Assembly: GCF_041435195.1 (NCBI RefSeq)
Contig: NZ_CP108106.1
Coordinates: 7,019,001 to 7,083,000 of the forward strand
Direction of reading: 5' to 3'
Source of the DNA: Streptomyces sp. NBC_00224
GTDB taxonomy: Bacteria > Actinomycetota > Actinomycetes > Streptomycetales > Streptomycetaceae
DNA: 64,000 nt
Shown here: piece after piece, positions 36,553 to 43,991 of the stretch
Layout: each line of letters begins with the position of its first letter
How positions within the stretch are numbered: the first letter of the stretch is position 1
Program-made: the position numbers and the translations under genes
The notes under the pieces: generated by a model
Databases searched by the model: none
Seen by the model: only the letters and a program-made list of their open reading frames with translations
What the model was told of the DNA's origin: nothing

Positions 36553-36774
36553 ATGACGCAGCCGTCCGCGCCGAGGCGCCACCTGCCCACCAGTCCCTTC
36601 AAAGCTCCGGTCGAGCCGCAGGCCAAGACCTTCGCCCTGGGCGACCGGGTCTCCCACGACCAGTTCGGCCTGGGCACGATCGTGGGCGTCGAGGACGGAG
36701 TCGCCATGCTCGTCGACTTCGGCTCGCGCCGCGCCCGCATCCTGAGCCCCTACACCCGCATGCACCGTCTCTGA
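36553..36774 (+). CDS. small Tudor-like protein resembling the UvrD/PcrA C-terminal domain
   Basis: A 73-aa protein whose core (FALGDRVSHDQFGLGTIVGVEDGVAMLVDFG) matches the SH3/Tudor-like domain that ends UvrD/PcrA helicases, the part that contacts RNA polymerase. The tail SRRARILSPYTRMHRL is basic. It has no catalytic motif; an RNA polymerase- or nucleic-acid-binding role is an inference. It is followed by a strong bidirectional hairpin. Confidence 0.75.
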   Translation: MTQPSAPRRHLPTSPFKAPVEPQAKTFALGDRVSHDQFGLGTIVGVEDGVAMLVDFGSRRARILSPYTRMHRL

Positions 36775-36803
36775 AGACAGAGCCGCGCGCCACACACAAC
36801 AGC

Positions 36804-36836
36804 AAGGCCCCGCCCGCGAGCCGCGGACGGGGTCTT
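36804..36836. terminator. bidirectional terminator hairpin
   Basis: A 14-bp stem with mismatches (AAGGCCCCGCCCGC against GCGGACGGGGTCTT) has a 5-nt loop, between the convergent Tudor-like and secreted-protein genes. The A/T-flanked ends would give short T-tracts in both directions. Confidence 0.7.
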
Positions 36837-36839
36837 GAA

Positions 36840-36859
36840 CACGTCTGGCGTGGCCGGAC
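36840..36859 (+). repeat. 20-bp inverted repeat, left copy
   Basis: CACGTCTGGCGTGGCCGGAC. A reverse-complement copy with one mismatch lies at 41475-41494. The pair brackets the small-gene block; each copy lies within a few bases of a terminator hairpin. Confidence 0.5.
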
Positions 36860-36881
36860 GGAATTGGTCGCCCGTCGACTA

Positions 36882-37262
36882 CTACAAATTGACGATGGGG
36901 CGGCAGATCCAGGGCTGGGTATTCCTGCACACCTGGTACTTGGATATGTAGTTGCCCGGCCAGACGTCACCGCAGGGTTCTTCGGCGCCGTTCGGGTCGC
37001 CGACGTATCCGTCCCGGCCGTCAATGGTCCACCAGCGGGTGAGGAACCCCTCGCCGTTGGCGTAGGTGTCGCAGGCGTAGACGCGCTGGTTGTTGCCGTT
37101 GACGCCGCCGTGGCCGCAGATCTTGCGCCCGAGGAACCCGCAGCCACCGAGCTGACTGTCACTGTCGGCGACCGCGCCCGGCGCCAGCCACAGCCCCGCA
37201 CTCACGATCGCGGCCAGGGCCCCGCTGAACGCGGCCAGCCGATTCCTTTTCCCAGCTTTCAT
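36882..37262 (-). CDS. small secreted Cys-rich protein
   Basis: A 126-aa protein with an N-terminal Sec signal (basic MKAGKRNR, hydrophobic AAFSGALAAIVSAGLWLA, cleavage after AVA). The mature part has six Cys (GGCGF, KICGH, YACDTY, EPCGD, QVCRN, WICRP), enough for three disulfides, and is rich in Trp, Tyr and Gly. I prefer ATG 37262 because GGGGGAATG lies about 10 bp upstream; an ATG at 37271 is also in frame. I do not recognise the family. An extracellular inhibitor, toxin or wall protein is possible, but nothing decides. Confidence 0.65.
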   Translation of the reverse strand: MKAGKRNRLAAFSGALAAIVSAGLWLAPGAVADSDSQLGGCGFLGRKICGHGGVNGNNQRVYACDTYANGEGFLTRWWTIDGRDGYVGDPNGAEEPCGDVWPGNYISKYQVCRNTQPWICRPIVNL

Positions 37263-37267
37263 ACGGA

Positions 37268-37657
37268 TCATTCCCCCGTTTCTGGTTGGTCGAGGTTTCG
37301 CCGCTTCCTACTCCCTCCCGCCGCACAAAAACAGCCTCTTGGTTTGCCGTTCCGCTGAATGTCCGATACCGCCACATTCTGTGACCGTAATGACATTCTT
37401 GACGCGGGATATGCGGGATGAGAACGACCGCGGCGCCACCTGGGCGCGCGGGCAGGGCGGGCTCGGAAGCCGCCGTGGTCGTGATGCCGGGCGGTGTGCC
37501 GGATCGCCCAACCCTCCGGTCCCTCCGATGCGCCGGCGGGCTCGGAGGTGGCGAGACAGGTCATGCACTCCATCACGTGCACCGGGGCGAAGGCGCCCGG
37601 AGTCGTGTCCGCTCCGAGGACCCACTCCGCGTAGTGGATCACAGAGCGGGGGCTCAC
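37268..37657 (-). CDS. DUF7848-like small protein
   Basis: A 129-aa protein starting with GTG overlapping the upstream stop (GTGA). The first 70 residues (IHYAEWVLGADTTPG, VMECMTCLATSEPAG, GPEGWAIRHTARHHDHGGFR) fit the Streptomyces DUF7848 pattern, with a CMTC metal-site-like motif and a following His-rich segment. The usual ending (TTSFWRV-like) is absent; instead there is a basic tail running into the start of the next gene, so the C-terminus may be altered. It is the third gene of a minus-strand operon. Confidence 0.55.
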   Translation of the reverse strand: MSPRSVIHYAEWVLGADTTPGAFAPVHVMECMTCLATSEPAGASEGPEGWAIRHTARHHDHGGFRARPARAPRWRRGRSHPAYPASRMSLRSQNVAVSDIQRNGKPRGCFCAAGGSRKRRNLDQPETGE

Positions 37658-38139
37658 AGCATCCGCTCCGCAGCCGGAACGACGACCAGCCGATCCCGCC
37701 CACGCAGCACGAGTGCAGCCACGGCGCGGGCATCACAGACGTTGCCCACCGCTCGCGGGGGCAGTGCCCAGTACGGGCCGGGCCGCGAGAGCAGGTCCAG
37801 CCGTGGCACTCCCAGCCACGTCCCCGGCGTCAGGCACTCCACACCCGGCACCCGCCAGTGGGCGTACGTGCGGGGCGGGACGAGGGCGTAGTACCAGACG
37901 CCGACGCCGTACGCGTCGTGGATGACCGCCCCGCCCTTCAGTCCCTCGGCGAGGAACGCTCCAACGACCTCGGGCATCGAGCTGCCAGCGGCCGCGTGAA
38001 CGACCGGGGCTGGCAGGCGGATTGCGTCGAACACGGCTCCGGTCCGCAGGAGCGCGACCCCTACGTCGAACTCGCGCCGGGCCTGCGCCGGCACGGCGTG
38101 GGCTGAGGCGAGCCATCCGGTGATTGCCTGGTCGATCAT
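37654..38139 (-). CDS. conserved hypothetical protein of Streptomyces XRE-linked clusters
   Basis: A 161-aa soluble protein: ITGWLASAHAVPAQARREFDVGVALLRTG, FDAIRLPAPVVHAAAG, GGAVIHDAYGVGVWYYALVPP, LTPGTWLGVPRLDLLSRPGPYWALPP. I do not recognise a named domain. Genes of this pattern often accompany XRE regulators in Streptomyces. It overlaps the upstream gene (ATGA) and the downstream gene (GTGA), so the three are surely co-translated. Confidence 0.65.
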   Translation of the reverse strand: MIDQAITGWLASAHAVPAQARREFDVGVALLRTGAVFDAIRLPAPVVHAAAGSSMPEVVGAFLAEGLKGGAVIHDAYGVGVWYYALVPPRTYAHWRVPGVECLTPGTWLGVPRLDLLSRPGPYWALPPRAVGNVCDARAVAALVLRGRDRLVVVPAAERML

Positions 38140-38498
38140 GACGAGACCACCTCGGCGCTGTTCTCGGCGGCCTGTGCGTAGGCGATGAACGCGGCAGCGG
38201 CGCGGCTGCGGAGCGGGAGCGCGACGGCGAGGTGGGCCGCCGACAGCGTCACCACCCCGCCGACCCGCCCGTCCTCCATGAGCCGTAGCGTGCGGGTGAG
38301 TCCCGGTCGCTGGTCCTTCGGTGAGTCCAGCGGGCCAACGTCGTACAGCGCCGCTGTCACGGTCCACTGCTGTGCCGTGGCGTACTCGCGCAGCGCAGCG
38401 AGAACGGCATCCGGAGTGCTGCCGTCTGAGATGCAGGCGTACAGCGCGACGCTGACACGGCTGTCGCTCCTGCCCGTTCCGATGGGGATGGCGAACAC
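38136..38498 (-). CDS. resolvase-fold (serine recombinase N-domain-like) protein, probably inactive
   Basis: A 120-aa protein. VALYACISDGSTPDAVLAAL aligns with the YaRvSt start of serine recombinases; the Ser is kept but the catalytic Arg is Cys. EYATAQQWTVTAALYD, RPGLTRTLRLMEDGRVGGVVTLSAAHLA follows the rest of the catalytic-domain fold, but the later Arg (RLsR) is also absent. It ends where a DNA-binding domain would begin. It is probably a repurposed or decayed fragment. It heads the minus-strand operon, divergent from the XRE regulator. Confidence 0.5.
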   Translation of the reverse strand: MFAIPIGTGRSDSRVSVALYACISDGSTPDAVLAALREYATAQQWTVTAALYDVGPLDSPKDQRPGLTRTLRLMEDGRVGGVVTLSAAHLAVALPLRSRAAAAFIAYAQAAENSAEVVSS

Positions 38499-38732
38499 AG
38501 GTGAGCCCCTGTCGTGAGGTTCGTGGGTGCCTCAACAATCGCGCTCTGCTGGGCCCGCCGTCACGGGCAGGGATGTCCAACTTTTCTGGCGGGTCTAGAG
38601 CCTGCTGACCTGGAGCAACGCCGTTTCTTGGCTATGGAATTGGACGCAGTGTGCTCCGCGGAATCGAAGGGACGGCCACTCAGGGCTGACAGATTGACTA
38701 CCGTGAGTAAGAACGTGTCGTCAGGGAGCGCG

Positions 38733-40187
38733 ATGTCACCACCACCAAAGCCAGGAGCGAAAGCGGACCGTGACGCTCTTCGCCACGAGATGGCCGCCGT
38801 CGGATGCACCACCGCGCAGATCGCCACGGAGATGCGCGTCCGCTTCCATCTGCGTCCCCGAGAAGCATGGCGGCACGCCCTCGGGTGGACCTTGCAGGAG
38901 ACCGCAGAGCGTGTGTCCTGCGCACCCGGGCATACCATCGCGGCGGACGCCTCCCTGGTGGCCAAGTGGGAGAAGTGGCCCGGCGCGAGCGCGCGACGTC
39001 CGAGCCTCCAAGTCCTCGTAGCCCTCGCCGGCATCTACGACTGTGATGTCGAGGACCTTCTCGACATCGACGACCGTCGGGCACTGCCGAACAGCGACCT
39101 GCGGATCCTTCAGCACCACGCGCCCGAGCAGTCACAGACGACACCGCACCCGCCTGCCCCGGCCGAGCCGAAGCCTGACCGCGTACTCGCAGCCGCCGCA
39201 GAATCTGCGACCTGGGCACTGTGGGCCGAGTCCACCAACGTCGGTGACATCGCCCTCGAACAGCTCTTCGTCGACGTGCAGACCCTTGCCCGGGACTACC
39301 TCACCGACGACCCCCTGCTGATGCTCCGCCGCACCTGCGACCTCCGCGACAGGGTGTTCCGCCTCCTCGAAGGGCACCAGCCGCCCCGCCAGGCCGTCGA
39401 CCTGTACGTCTCGGCGGGCTACCTGTGCGGACTCCTCGCCTGGATGTCGTCCGACCTCGGCAACCTCCGCGCCGCCGACACGCACGGGCGTACCGCGTGG
39501 CTGTGCGCCGAGACCGCCGGCCACAACGGGCTGCGCGCTTGGATCTGCTCGACTCGCTCCAAGATCGCCATCTGGGACGGACGCTTGCGGGACGCGGTGA
39601 ACCACGCCCGGCGGGGAGCGCTTGTCGCCGCAGACGGAACCGTGGGAGCGCTACTCGCCTGCCAGGAGGCCGATGCATGGTCCATGCTCGGCGTGCGGAG
39701 TGAAGCCCTGGGAGCCCTCGCCAGGGCAGAACACGCACGTGAGGCCATTCAGGGGACAGACGAAATCGGCGGACTCTTCTCCTGCCCGCAGGCCCGACAG
39801 GAGAACTACGCGGCCGGCGTCCACCTGCTCATTGGCCAGCCGCACGCGGCGTTGCGCGAAGCGCAGACCGCCCTCGACCTGCTCGCAACCCAACGGGTCC
39901 GCGCGTACGGCACCGAGGCGCAGATCCGAATCAGCCAGGCCGCAGCCCTGCTCGCCTGCGGCGAGCCAGACGGCGTCGTGGAGGCACTGCTGCCCGTGCT
40001 GGCCATGCCCAGGGAACGACGCATGGGTCCCGTCACCCAGCGCATGAGCGACCTCGCCACCGCCATGGGCCACGGGCCCGCCGCAGACGCGAGCGCCACA
40101 ACCGTGGCACGCCGCGCGATCCTTGAGTGGTGTGCTGACTCCGCCCCGCGACACCTTGCGCTCTCGTCAGGAGACGGGCCGAACTGA
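38733..40187 (+). CDS. XRE-family regulator with TPR-like C-terminus
   Basis: A 484-aa protein. The N-terminal helix-turn-helix region reads WRHALGWTLQETAERVSC and SLVAKWEKWPG. A long helical region follows (AVDLYVSAGYLCGLLAWMSSDLGNLRAADTHGRTAWLCAETAGH), resembling tetratricopeptide repeats. Streptomyces homologues are common and few have known targets. I chose ATG 38733 because AGGGAG precedes it; the open frame extends 73 codons further up without a ribosome site. It probably controls the divergent three-gene operon. Confidence 0.85.
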   Translation: MSPPPKPGAKADRDALRHEMAAVGCTTAQIATEMRVRFHLRPREAWRHALGWTLQETAERVSCAPGHTIAADASLVAKWEKWPGASARRPSLQVLVALAGIYDCDVEDLLDIDDRRALPNSDLRILQHHAPEQSQTTPHPPAPAEPKPDRVLAAAAESATWALWAESTNVGDIALEQLFVDVQTLARDYLTDDPLLMLRRTCDLRDRVFRLLEGHQPPRQAVDLYVSAGYLCGLLAWMSSDLGNLRAADTHGRTAWLCAETAGHNGLRAWICSTRSKIAIWDGRLRDAVNHARRGALVAADGTVGALLACQEADAWSMLGVRSEALGALARAEHAREAIQGTDEIGGLFSCPQARQENYAAGVHLLIGQPHAALREAQTALDLLATQRVRAYGTEAQIRISQAAALLACGEPDGVVEALLPVLAMPRERRMGPVTQRMSDLATAMGHGPAADASATTVARRAILEWCADSAPRHLALSSGDGPN

Positions 40188-40201
40188 TTGGATTCCGGGG
40201 C

Positions 40202-40822
40202 ATGACGACAGAACCCGAGCACATGCGTGATCACTGGTGGTGGCGGCCGGGCTGGAGCGTCGGCCGCAGTTTCTACACATGGCACCTGACGTTCGAAGGT
40301 CAGCCGGACGTCCACCGCTTCGCGGCCGATTACCGCGCGGCACTCGGGCCCGTCGGCGGCCTCGACCTCATCCCTGACGAGTGGCTGCACCTCACCATGC
40401 AGGGCCTCGGCTTCGTGGGCGAGTTCCCCGAGAGCGCCGCGACGGCCATCGAGCAGGCCGCCCGGAGGCGCCTCGCCGAAGTGCCAGCGTTCGAGGTCAC
40501 CTTGAATGCTCCGATCGTCGACCCGGAGGCGATCCTCGTCCCTGTGCGGCCAGATGCGCCGGTGCGTGCCGTGCGGGACGCGATCCGTGCAGCTGTCGGT
40601 GACGTTCTACCGGAGGTCCCCGAGCGTGCTGAGGGGTTCACCCCGCACGTCTCGCTCGGGTACAGCCACGGGACCGGACCGGCGGAACCGTACGTTAAGG
40701 CGCTGGCAACGCTGGACGTCGAACCCGCACGTGCCCGCATCAGCCATGCCGAGCTGATTCTCATCAACCGAGACGACCTCATGTACGAGTGGACGCCCTT
40801 TGCCAAGGTGCCGCTCGGGTGA
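40202..40822 (+). CDS. 2'-5' RNA ligase family (2H phosphoesterase) protein
   Basis: A 206-aa 2H-superfamily protein with two catalytic motifs: HLT at residues 63-65 (WLHLTMQGLG) and HVS at 149-151 (TPHVSLGYS). The family hydrolyses cyclic phosphodiesters of RNA or nucleotides. It begins 14 bp after the XRE gene and is co-oriented, so probably co-transcribed. The substrate is unknown; RNA-end or cyclic-nucleotide processing in defence or repair are options. Confidence 0.9.
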   Translation: MTTEPEHMRDHWWWRPGWSVGRSFYTWHLTFEGQPDVHRFAADYRAALGPVGGLDLIPDEWLHLTMQGLGFVGEFPESAATAIEQAARRRLAEVPAFEVTLNAPIVDPEAILVPVRPDAPVRAVRDAIRAAVGDVLPEVPERAEGFTPHVSLGYSHGTGPAEPYVKALATLDVEPARARISHAELILINRDDLMYEWTPFAKVPLG

Positions 40823-40840
40823 TGCTGGCACGACGAAAGC

Positions 40841-40913
40841 GCCCCCTCCCGCCCGAAGGCGAGAGGGGGGCATCGGCCCGGCCGCGCTCGGGGCAGTGAC
40901 CGGGCCGGGCCGA
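40841..40913. terminator. two tandem terminator hairpins
   Basis: Hairpin 1 (40841-40871) has a 13-bp stem with one mismatch and a CGAA tetraloop (GCCCCCTCCCGCC against GGCGAGAGGGGGG). Hairpin 2 pairs CGGCCCGG (from 40874) with CCGGGCCG (to 40908). They lie between convergent genes and should stop transcription from both sides. Confidence 0.7.
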
Positions 40914-40916
40914 TCG

Positions 40917-41387
40917 TTACCCGCCGAGGAGCCGGGCCTTCTGCGTCGCGAACTCCTCGGGCGTGAGAAGACCCTGCTGCACGAGCTCGTTGAGCTTCGT
41001 CAGCTCATCAGCCACCGAGAGGGGCGCGGCCGGTGCGGATTGTGGGCCGTGCTGCGCGGCGATCGCCGCGTCCAGGGCGGCGCGCAGCTTCTCGAACTCC
41101 GGCATCTGCTTCTTGGCGAAGATCACCGAGTTCTCGTCCTTGGCAGCCGTGTTGGTCTGCGTGCCGAAGCGGCCCCGGACCTCGTTGCCGCCCGGGACGG
41201 TGAACTGGATGAAGCCGTTCATCATGGGCCCGGCGGGCTTCCACTGGATGGCGCTGATTTGGCTGATGTGGAGCCGCTTCTCGCCCTTGCCGTAGGTGGC
41301 GCGGGCTACGAAGCCGTGCCGGTTGATGGTGAGGTACTGGCCGTCGAAGGTGACGGTGGTGCCGCCGTGCGCATCGATTGTGATCAT
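40917..41387 (-). CDS. DUF4429 and SHOCT domain protein
   Basis: A 156-aa protein. The first about 100 residues form a DUF4429/PH-like beta domain (VTFDGQYLTINRHG, LHISQISAIQWKPAG, FIQFTVPGG, NSVIFAKKQMPEFEKLRAAL). The end is a SHOCT motif (SVADELTKLNELVQQGLLTPEEFATQKARLL, helical), a module thought to mediate oligomerisation. Such genes are frequent on Streptomyces plasmids and integrative elements. The start is ATG 41387. Confidence 0.85.
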   Translation of the reverse strand: MITIDAHGGTTVTFDGQYLTINRHGFVARATYGKGEKRLHISQISAIQWKPAGPMMNGFIQFTVPGGNEVRGRFGTQTNTAAKDENSVIFAKKQMPEFEKLRAALDAAIAAQHGPQSAPAAPLSVADELTKLNELVQQGLLTPEEFATQKARLLGG

Positions 41388-41449
41388 GTGCCCCCTTGCT
41401 GGTGGGGGGATGGTGGCATGGTCGTGGTCGTGGTATGGAGGAAATGGCG

Positions 41450-41473
41450 AAGCCCCGCGCGGTGGCGGGGCTT
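41450..41473. terminator. terminator hairpin
   Basis: A perfect 9-bp stem AAGCCCCGC/GCGGGGCTT has a 6-nt loop. It lies upstream of the DUF4429 gene, so it would terminate transcripts arriving from the integrase side. Confidence 0.7.
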
Positions 41474-41474
41474 T

Positions 41475-41494
41475 GTCCGGGCACGCCAGACGTG
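41475..41494 (-). repeat. 20-bp inverted repeat, right copy
   Basis: The reverse complement (minus strand) reads CACGTCTGGCGTGCCCGGAC, one mismatch from the copy at 36840-36859. Confidence 0.5.
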
Positions 41495-41644
41495 GAGCCA
41501 GGGTGCGGCATGATCCGCTGGAACGCAACCACGGATGTGGGGCGGCGTGTTGTCCGCAGGCGGGCTGAGCCCATGGCGGTTGCCGATCGACTTGGCGTCG
41601 GCCGGGCGCCGAACCCACTTCGTTGGGTCAAGGTCGTCGCGCTC

Positions 41645-41829
41645 CCCGGCTCATCGACGCGAACCCAGCCATGCGGCCAGCGGCCTCTGTGTCCCTCGAC
41701 GAGATCGCGGAACTGTTCTGCGTCGTCCACTTCACCGAAGTTCTCGCTCTGCCACTTTCCGCTTTGGCGCCACTTCACCTGGTAGGTGACCGTGCCGCCC
41801 TTCTGAGGGCGCTTCACGATGCTCGCCAT
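41645..41829 (-). pseudogene. tyrosine integrase N-terminal remnant
   Basis: From ATG 41829: MASIVKRPQKGGTVTYQVKW, then SENFGEVDDAEQFRDLVEGHRGRWPHGWVR. This is the AP2-like arm-DNA-binding start of actinobacterial tyrosine integrases. After about 60 residues the similarity stops, and the core-binding and catalytic domains are absent. The frame stays open but unrelated. It is the strongest sign that a mobile element once inserted here. Confidence 0.7.
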
Positions 41830-41892
41830 GCCGTGAAGATAGGGGAGTTTCTCATGATCGTGTTCCCACGGTGTTCCCATGCTCTTGACGCA

Positions 41893-41946
41893 GATCAAGG
41901 CCTCACCCAAACATGCAGGTGAGGCCTTGATCATCGAGCGCTCGAT
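41893..41946. repeat. 15-bp-stem hairpin followed by a 14-bp palindrome
   Basis: GATCAAGGCCTCACC (41893-41907) pairs perfectly with GGTGAGGCCTTGATC (41918-41932) around a 10-nt loop. It is followed directly by the perfect palindrome ATCGAGCGCTCGAT (41933-41946). It lies 64 bp upstream of the integrase remnant. It could be a terminator protecting the integrase promoter, or part of the attachment region. Confidence 0.55.
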
Positions 41947-42062
41947 TCGGGACCGTAAACCGAACCCAGCACCCGGGCTCTGAAGTGGTGACCGCCCGAC
42001 GGAACGAGGCTGGCGCGACAGGACGTTCGCACCGCCGGGCGGGGCTTGGTGGGGGAGGAGGT

Positions 42063-42118
42063 GCACGGACTCCCCAAAGACCGTGCCCCGGTTGCCACGG
42101 GCTCCCCCAAGCCCGTGG
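42063..42118. repeat. two adjacent hairpins of unknown role
   Basis: GCACGG/CCGTGC (from 42063) and CCACGGGCT/AGCCCGTGG (42095-42118, 6-nt loop) lie head to tail in non-coding sequence. They may be terminators of lost genes or a structured RNA; no coding frame explains them. Confidence 0.4.
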
Positions 42119-42345
42119 TGCGGGATCGCGGCGGCGGGGCGATTGGTGTGGCCCGGCGTTCCTTCTTTCAGGTCAAGAAGGGGCCGGGGCAGACCTTGAC
42201 CACCGCACTGGCATCGTCCACGCCGCCGCGATCACCGAGTCGTCCGAAACCACCGGCCACCCCTCATCCGGGTCGGCGGTTCGGACAGCGTACGAGGACC
42301 TGACCTCCCGTCAGATCTCGTACGCGGTCTGGGAGGTGAGGAACC

Positions 42346-43803
42346 TCAGTCCTCGCGCAGGGCGCGGACCGCTTCCTCCACGCGCTTGCCGTATTCGGCG
42401 TCCGCCGCGTGGAAGTGGGCGAGGTTCTTCTCGATCACGTCGTCGCGGGAGACCTGGGAGAGGCCGCCGGCGATGTTGGCGATCAGGCGGGACTTCTCGT
42501 CGTCCGACATCAGGCGGTACAGCTCGCCCGCCTGGAAGAAGTCGTCGTCCTTGACGTGGGACGGGGCCGCGTGGGTGCCGGTCCAGCCCGCGATCGCGAG
42601 CGGGGCGGAGAGTGCCGCGTCCGTCTGGGACGGGCCCGCGTAGGAGTTGGGCTCGTAGTTCTTGTCCGAGCGGCGGCCGTTGCGGGTCGCCATCAGGCCG
42701 TCGCGGCCGTAGTTGTCGGCCTCCGTCGCCTTCGGGGCGTTCACCGCGAGCTGGGTGTGGTTGACGCCCAGGCGGTAGCGGTGCGCGTCCGCGTACGCGA
42801 AGAGGCGGCCCTGGAGCATCTTGTCGGGGGAGGGGCCGATGCCCGGAACGAAGTTGTTCGGGGAGAACGCGGCCTGCTCGACCTCCTGGAACACGTTGTC
42901 CGGGTTGCGGTCCAGGACCAGGCGGCCCACCCGCTGGAGCGGGTAGTCGCTGTGCGGCCACACCTTCGTCAGGTCGAACGGGTTGAAGCGGTAGTCGGCG
43001 GCCTCGGCGGCCGGCATGACCTGGACGTACAGGGTCCAGGACGGGTTCACGCCCCGCTCGATCGCCTGGAGGAGGTCGGTCTGGTGGCTGTTCGCGTCCT
43101 TGCCGACCAGCTCGGCGGCCTGGTCCGACGACAGGGAGCGGACGCCCTGGTTCGTCTTGAAGTGGTACTTCACGAAGAAGGCCTCGCCCGCCTCGTTCGT
43201 CCACTGGTAGGTGTGCGAGCCGTAGCCGTTCATGTGGCGGTACGACGCGGGGATGCCGCGGTCGCCCATCAGCCAGGTGATCTGGTGCGTCGCCTCGGGG
43301 GCGTGCGCCCAGAAGTCCCAGACGTTGTCCGGCTCCTGCTTGCCCGTGAACGGGTCGCGCTTCTGGGAGTGGATGAAGTCGGGGAACTTGATGGGGTCCT
43401 TGATGAAGAAGACGGGCGTGTTGTTGCCTACGAGGTCGTAGTTGCCGTCTTCCGTGTAGAACTTCAGCGCGAAGCCCCGCGGGTCGCGGACCGCGTCCGC
43501 GCCGCCGAGCGAGTCCGCCACGGTGGAGAAGCGGATGAACGTCTCGGTGCGCTTGCCGACCTGCGAGAGGAAGTCTGCCTTGGTGAGGCCGGTGACGTCG
43601 TCGGTCACCTCGAAGTAGCCGTACGCGCCGGAGCCGCGGGCGTGGACCACGCGCTCCGGGATCCGCTCACGGTTGAAGCGCGCGAGCTTCTCCAGCAGGT
43701 GCTGGTCCTGGAGGAGGATGGGGCCACCGACGCCGGCGGTGGCGGAGTTCTGGTTGTCGGCGACGGGGGCGCCGGACTCGGTCGTAAGCACGCGCTTCGA
43801 CAT
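42346..43803 (-). CDS. katA: haem catalase (clade 3 monofunctional)
   Basis: A 485-aa small-subunit catalase. The distal His is in RVVHARGSGAYGYFE, the Asn in GNYDLVGNNTPVFFI, and the proximal haem Tyr in RLFAYADAHRYRLG. NADPH-site residues of clade 3 appear present. It lies next to the glyoxylate genes and shares a palindromic upstream element with the uraD-uraH-uricase operon, which fits removal of the H2O2 that uricase makes. It starts at ATG 43803. Confidence 0.97.
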   Translation of the reverse strand: MSKRVLTTESGAPVADNQNSATAGVGGPILLQDQHLLEKLARFNRERIPERVVHARGSGAYGYFEVTDDVTGLTKADFLSQVGKRTETFIRFSTVADSLGGADAVRDPRGFALKFYTEDGNYDLVGNNTPVFFIKDPIKFPDFIHSQKRDPFTGKQEPDNVWDFWAHAPEATHQITWLMGDRGIPASYRHMNGYGSHTYQWTNEAGEAFFVKYHFKTNQGVRSLSSDQAAELVGKDANSHQTDLLQAIERGVNPSWTLYVQVMPAAEAADYRFNPFDLTKVWPHSDYPLQRVGRLVLDRNPDNVFQEVEQAAFSPNNFVPGIGPSPDKMLQGRLFAYADAHRYRLGVNHTQLAVNAPKATEADNYGRDGLMATRNGRRSDKNYEPNSYAGPSQTDAALSAPLAIAGWTGTHAAPSHVKDDDFFQAGELYRLMSDDEKSRLIANIAGGLSQVSRDDVIEKNLAHFHAADAEYGKRVEEAVRALRED

Positions 43804-43879
43804 CGTGACCTTCCGTACGGGAGCTGCACTGCTGAACGGTCTGCGGTGTCTGGAGCGTAGGTACGCCCCGAAGCGAACG

Positions 43880-43894
43880 TCAACAGTTTGTTGA
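43880..43894. promoter_or_regulatory. TCAACA-N3-TGTTGA operator of catalase
   Basis: The plus strand reads TCAACAGTTTGTTGA, a perfect 6-bp dyad 77 bp upstream of the catalase ATG. The minus strand reads TTTTCAACAAACTGTTGACG, nearly identical to the site before uraD (TTTTCAACAAAGTGTTGACG). TTGACG inside it could also be a -35 hexamer. Confidence 0.6.
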
Positions 43895-43909
43895 AAATGA
43901 AGTGGGGTG

Positions 43910-43971
43910 TTCCGGGCGGCGGTGACGCCTGGGCGCGACAGGACAGGTGTCAGCGCCACCGCCGCCCGGAA
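43910..43971 (-). terminator. long terminator hairpin after glxR
   Basis: A perfect 15-bp stem (TTCCGGGCGGCGGTG with CACCGCCGCCCGGAA) encloses an inner near-perfect stem (GACGCCTG/CAGGTGTC). It starts about 20 bp past the glxR stop and insulates the catalase promoter. Confidence 0.75.
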
Positions 43972-43991
43972 GTCGAGAGGAGCCCGAAGGC

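Larger units (their letters stand above)
41388..42345. other. gene-poor region, 958 bp, with integrase remnant
   Basis: It contains a terminator (41450-41473), the right 20-bp repeat (41475-41494), an integrase N-terminal remnant (41645-41829), a 15-bp-stem hairpin with an adjoining palindrome (41893-41946) and two adjacent hairpins (42063-42118). From 42120 to the catalase end I see nothing convincing. No tRNA gene is present. Confidence 0.6.

Noticed and set aside
41560..41700. A tRNA gene as the integration site next to the integrase remnant
   Set aside because: Strings such as CGAACCCA look like a T-arm, but I could not build an acceptor stem, anticodon arm and D-arm around them.
42120..42345. 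A degenerate open reading frame downstream of catalase
   Set aside because: All frames are short or lack homology-like motifs; the longer ones are continuations of antisense catalase frames.
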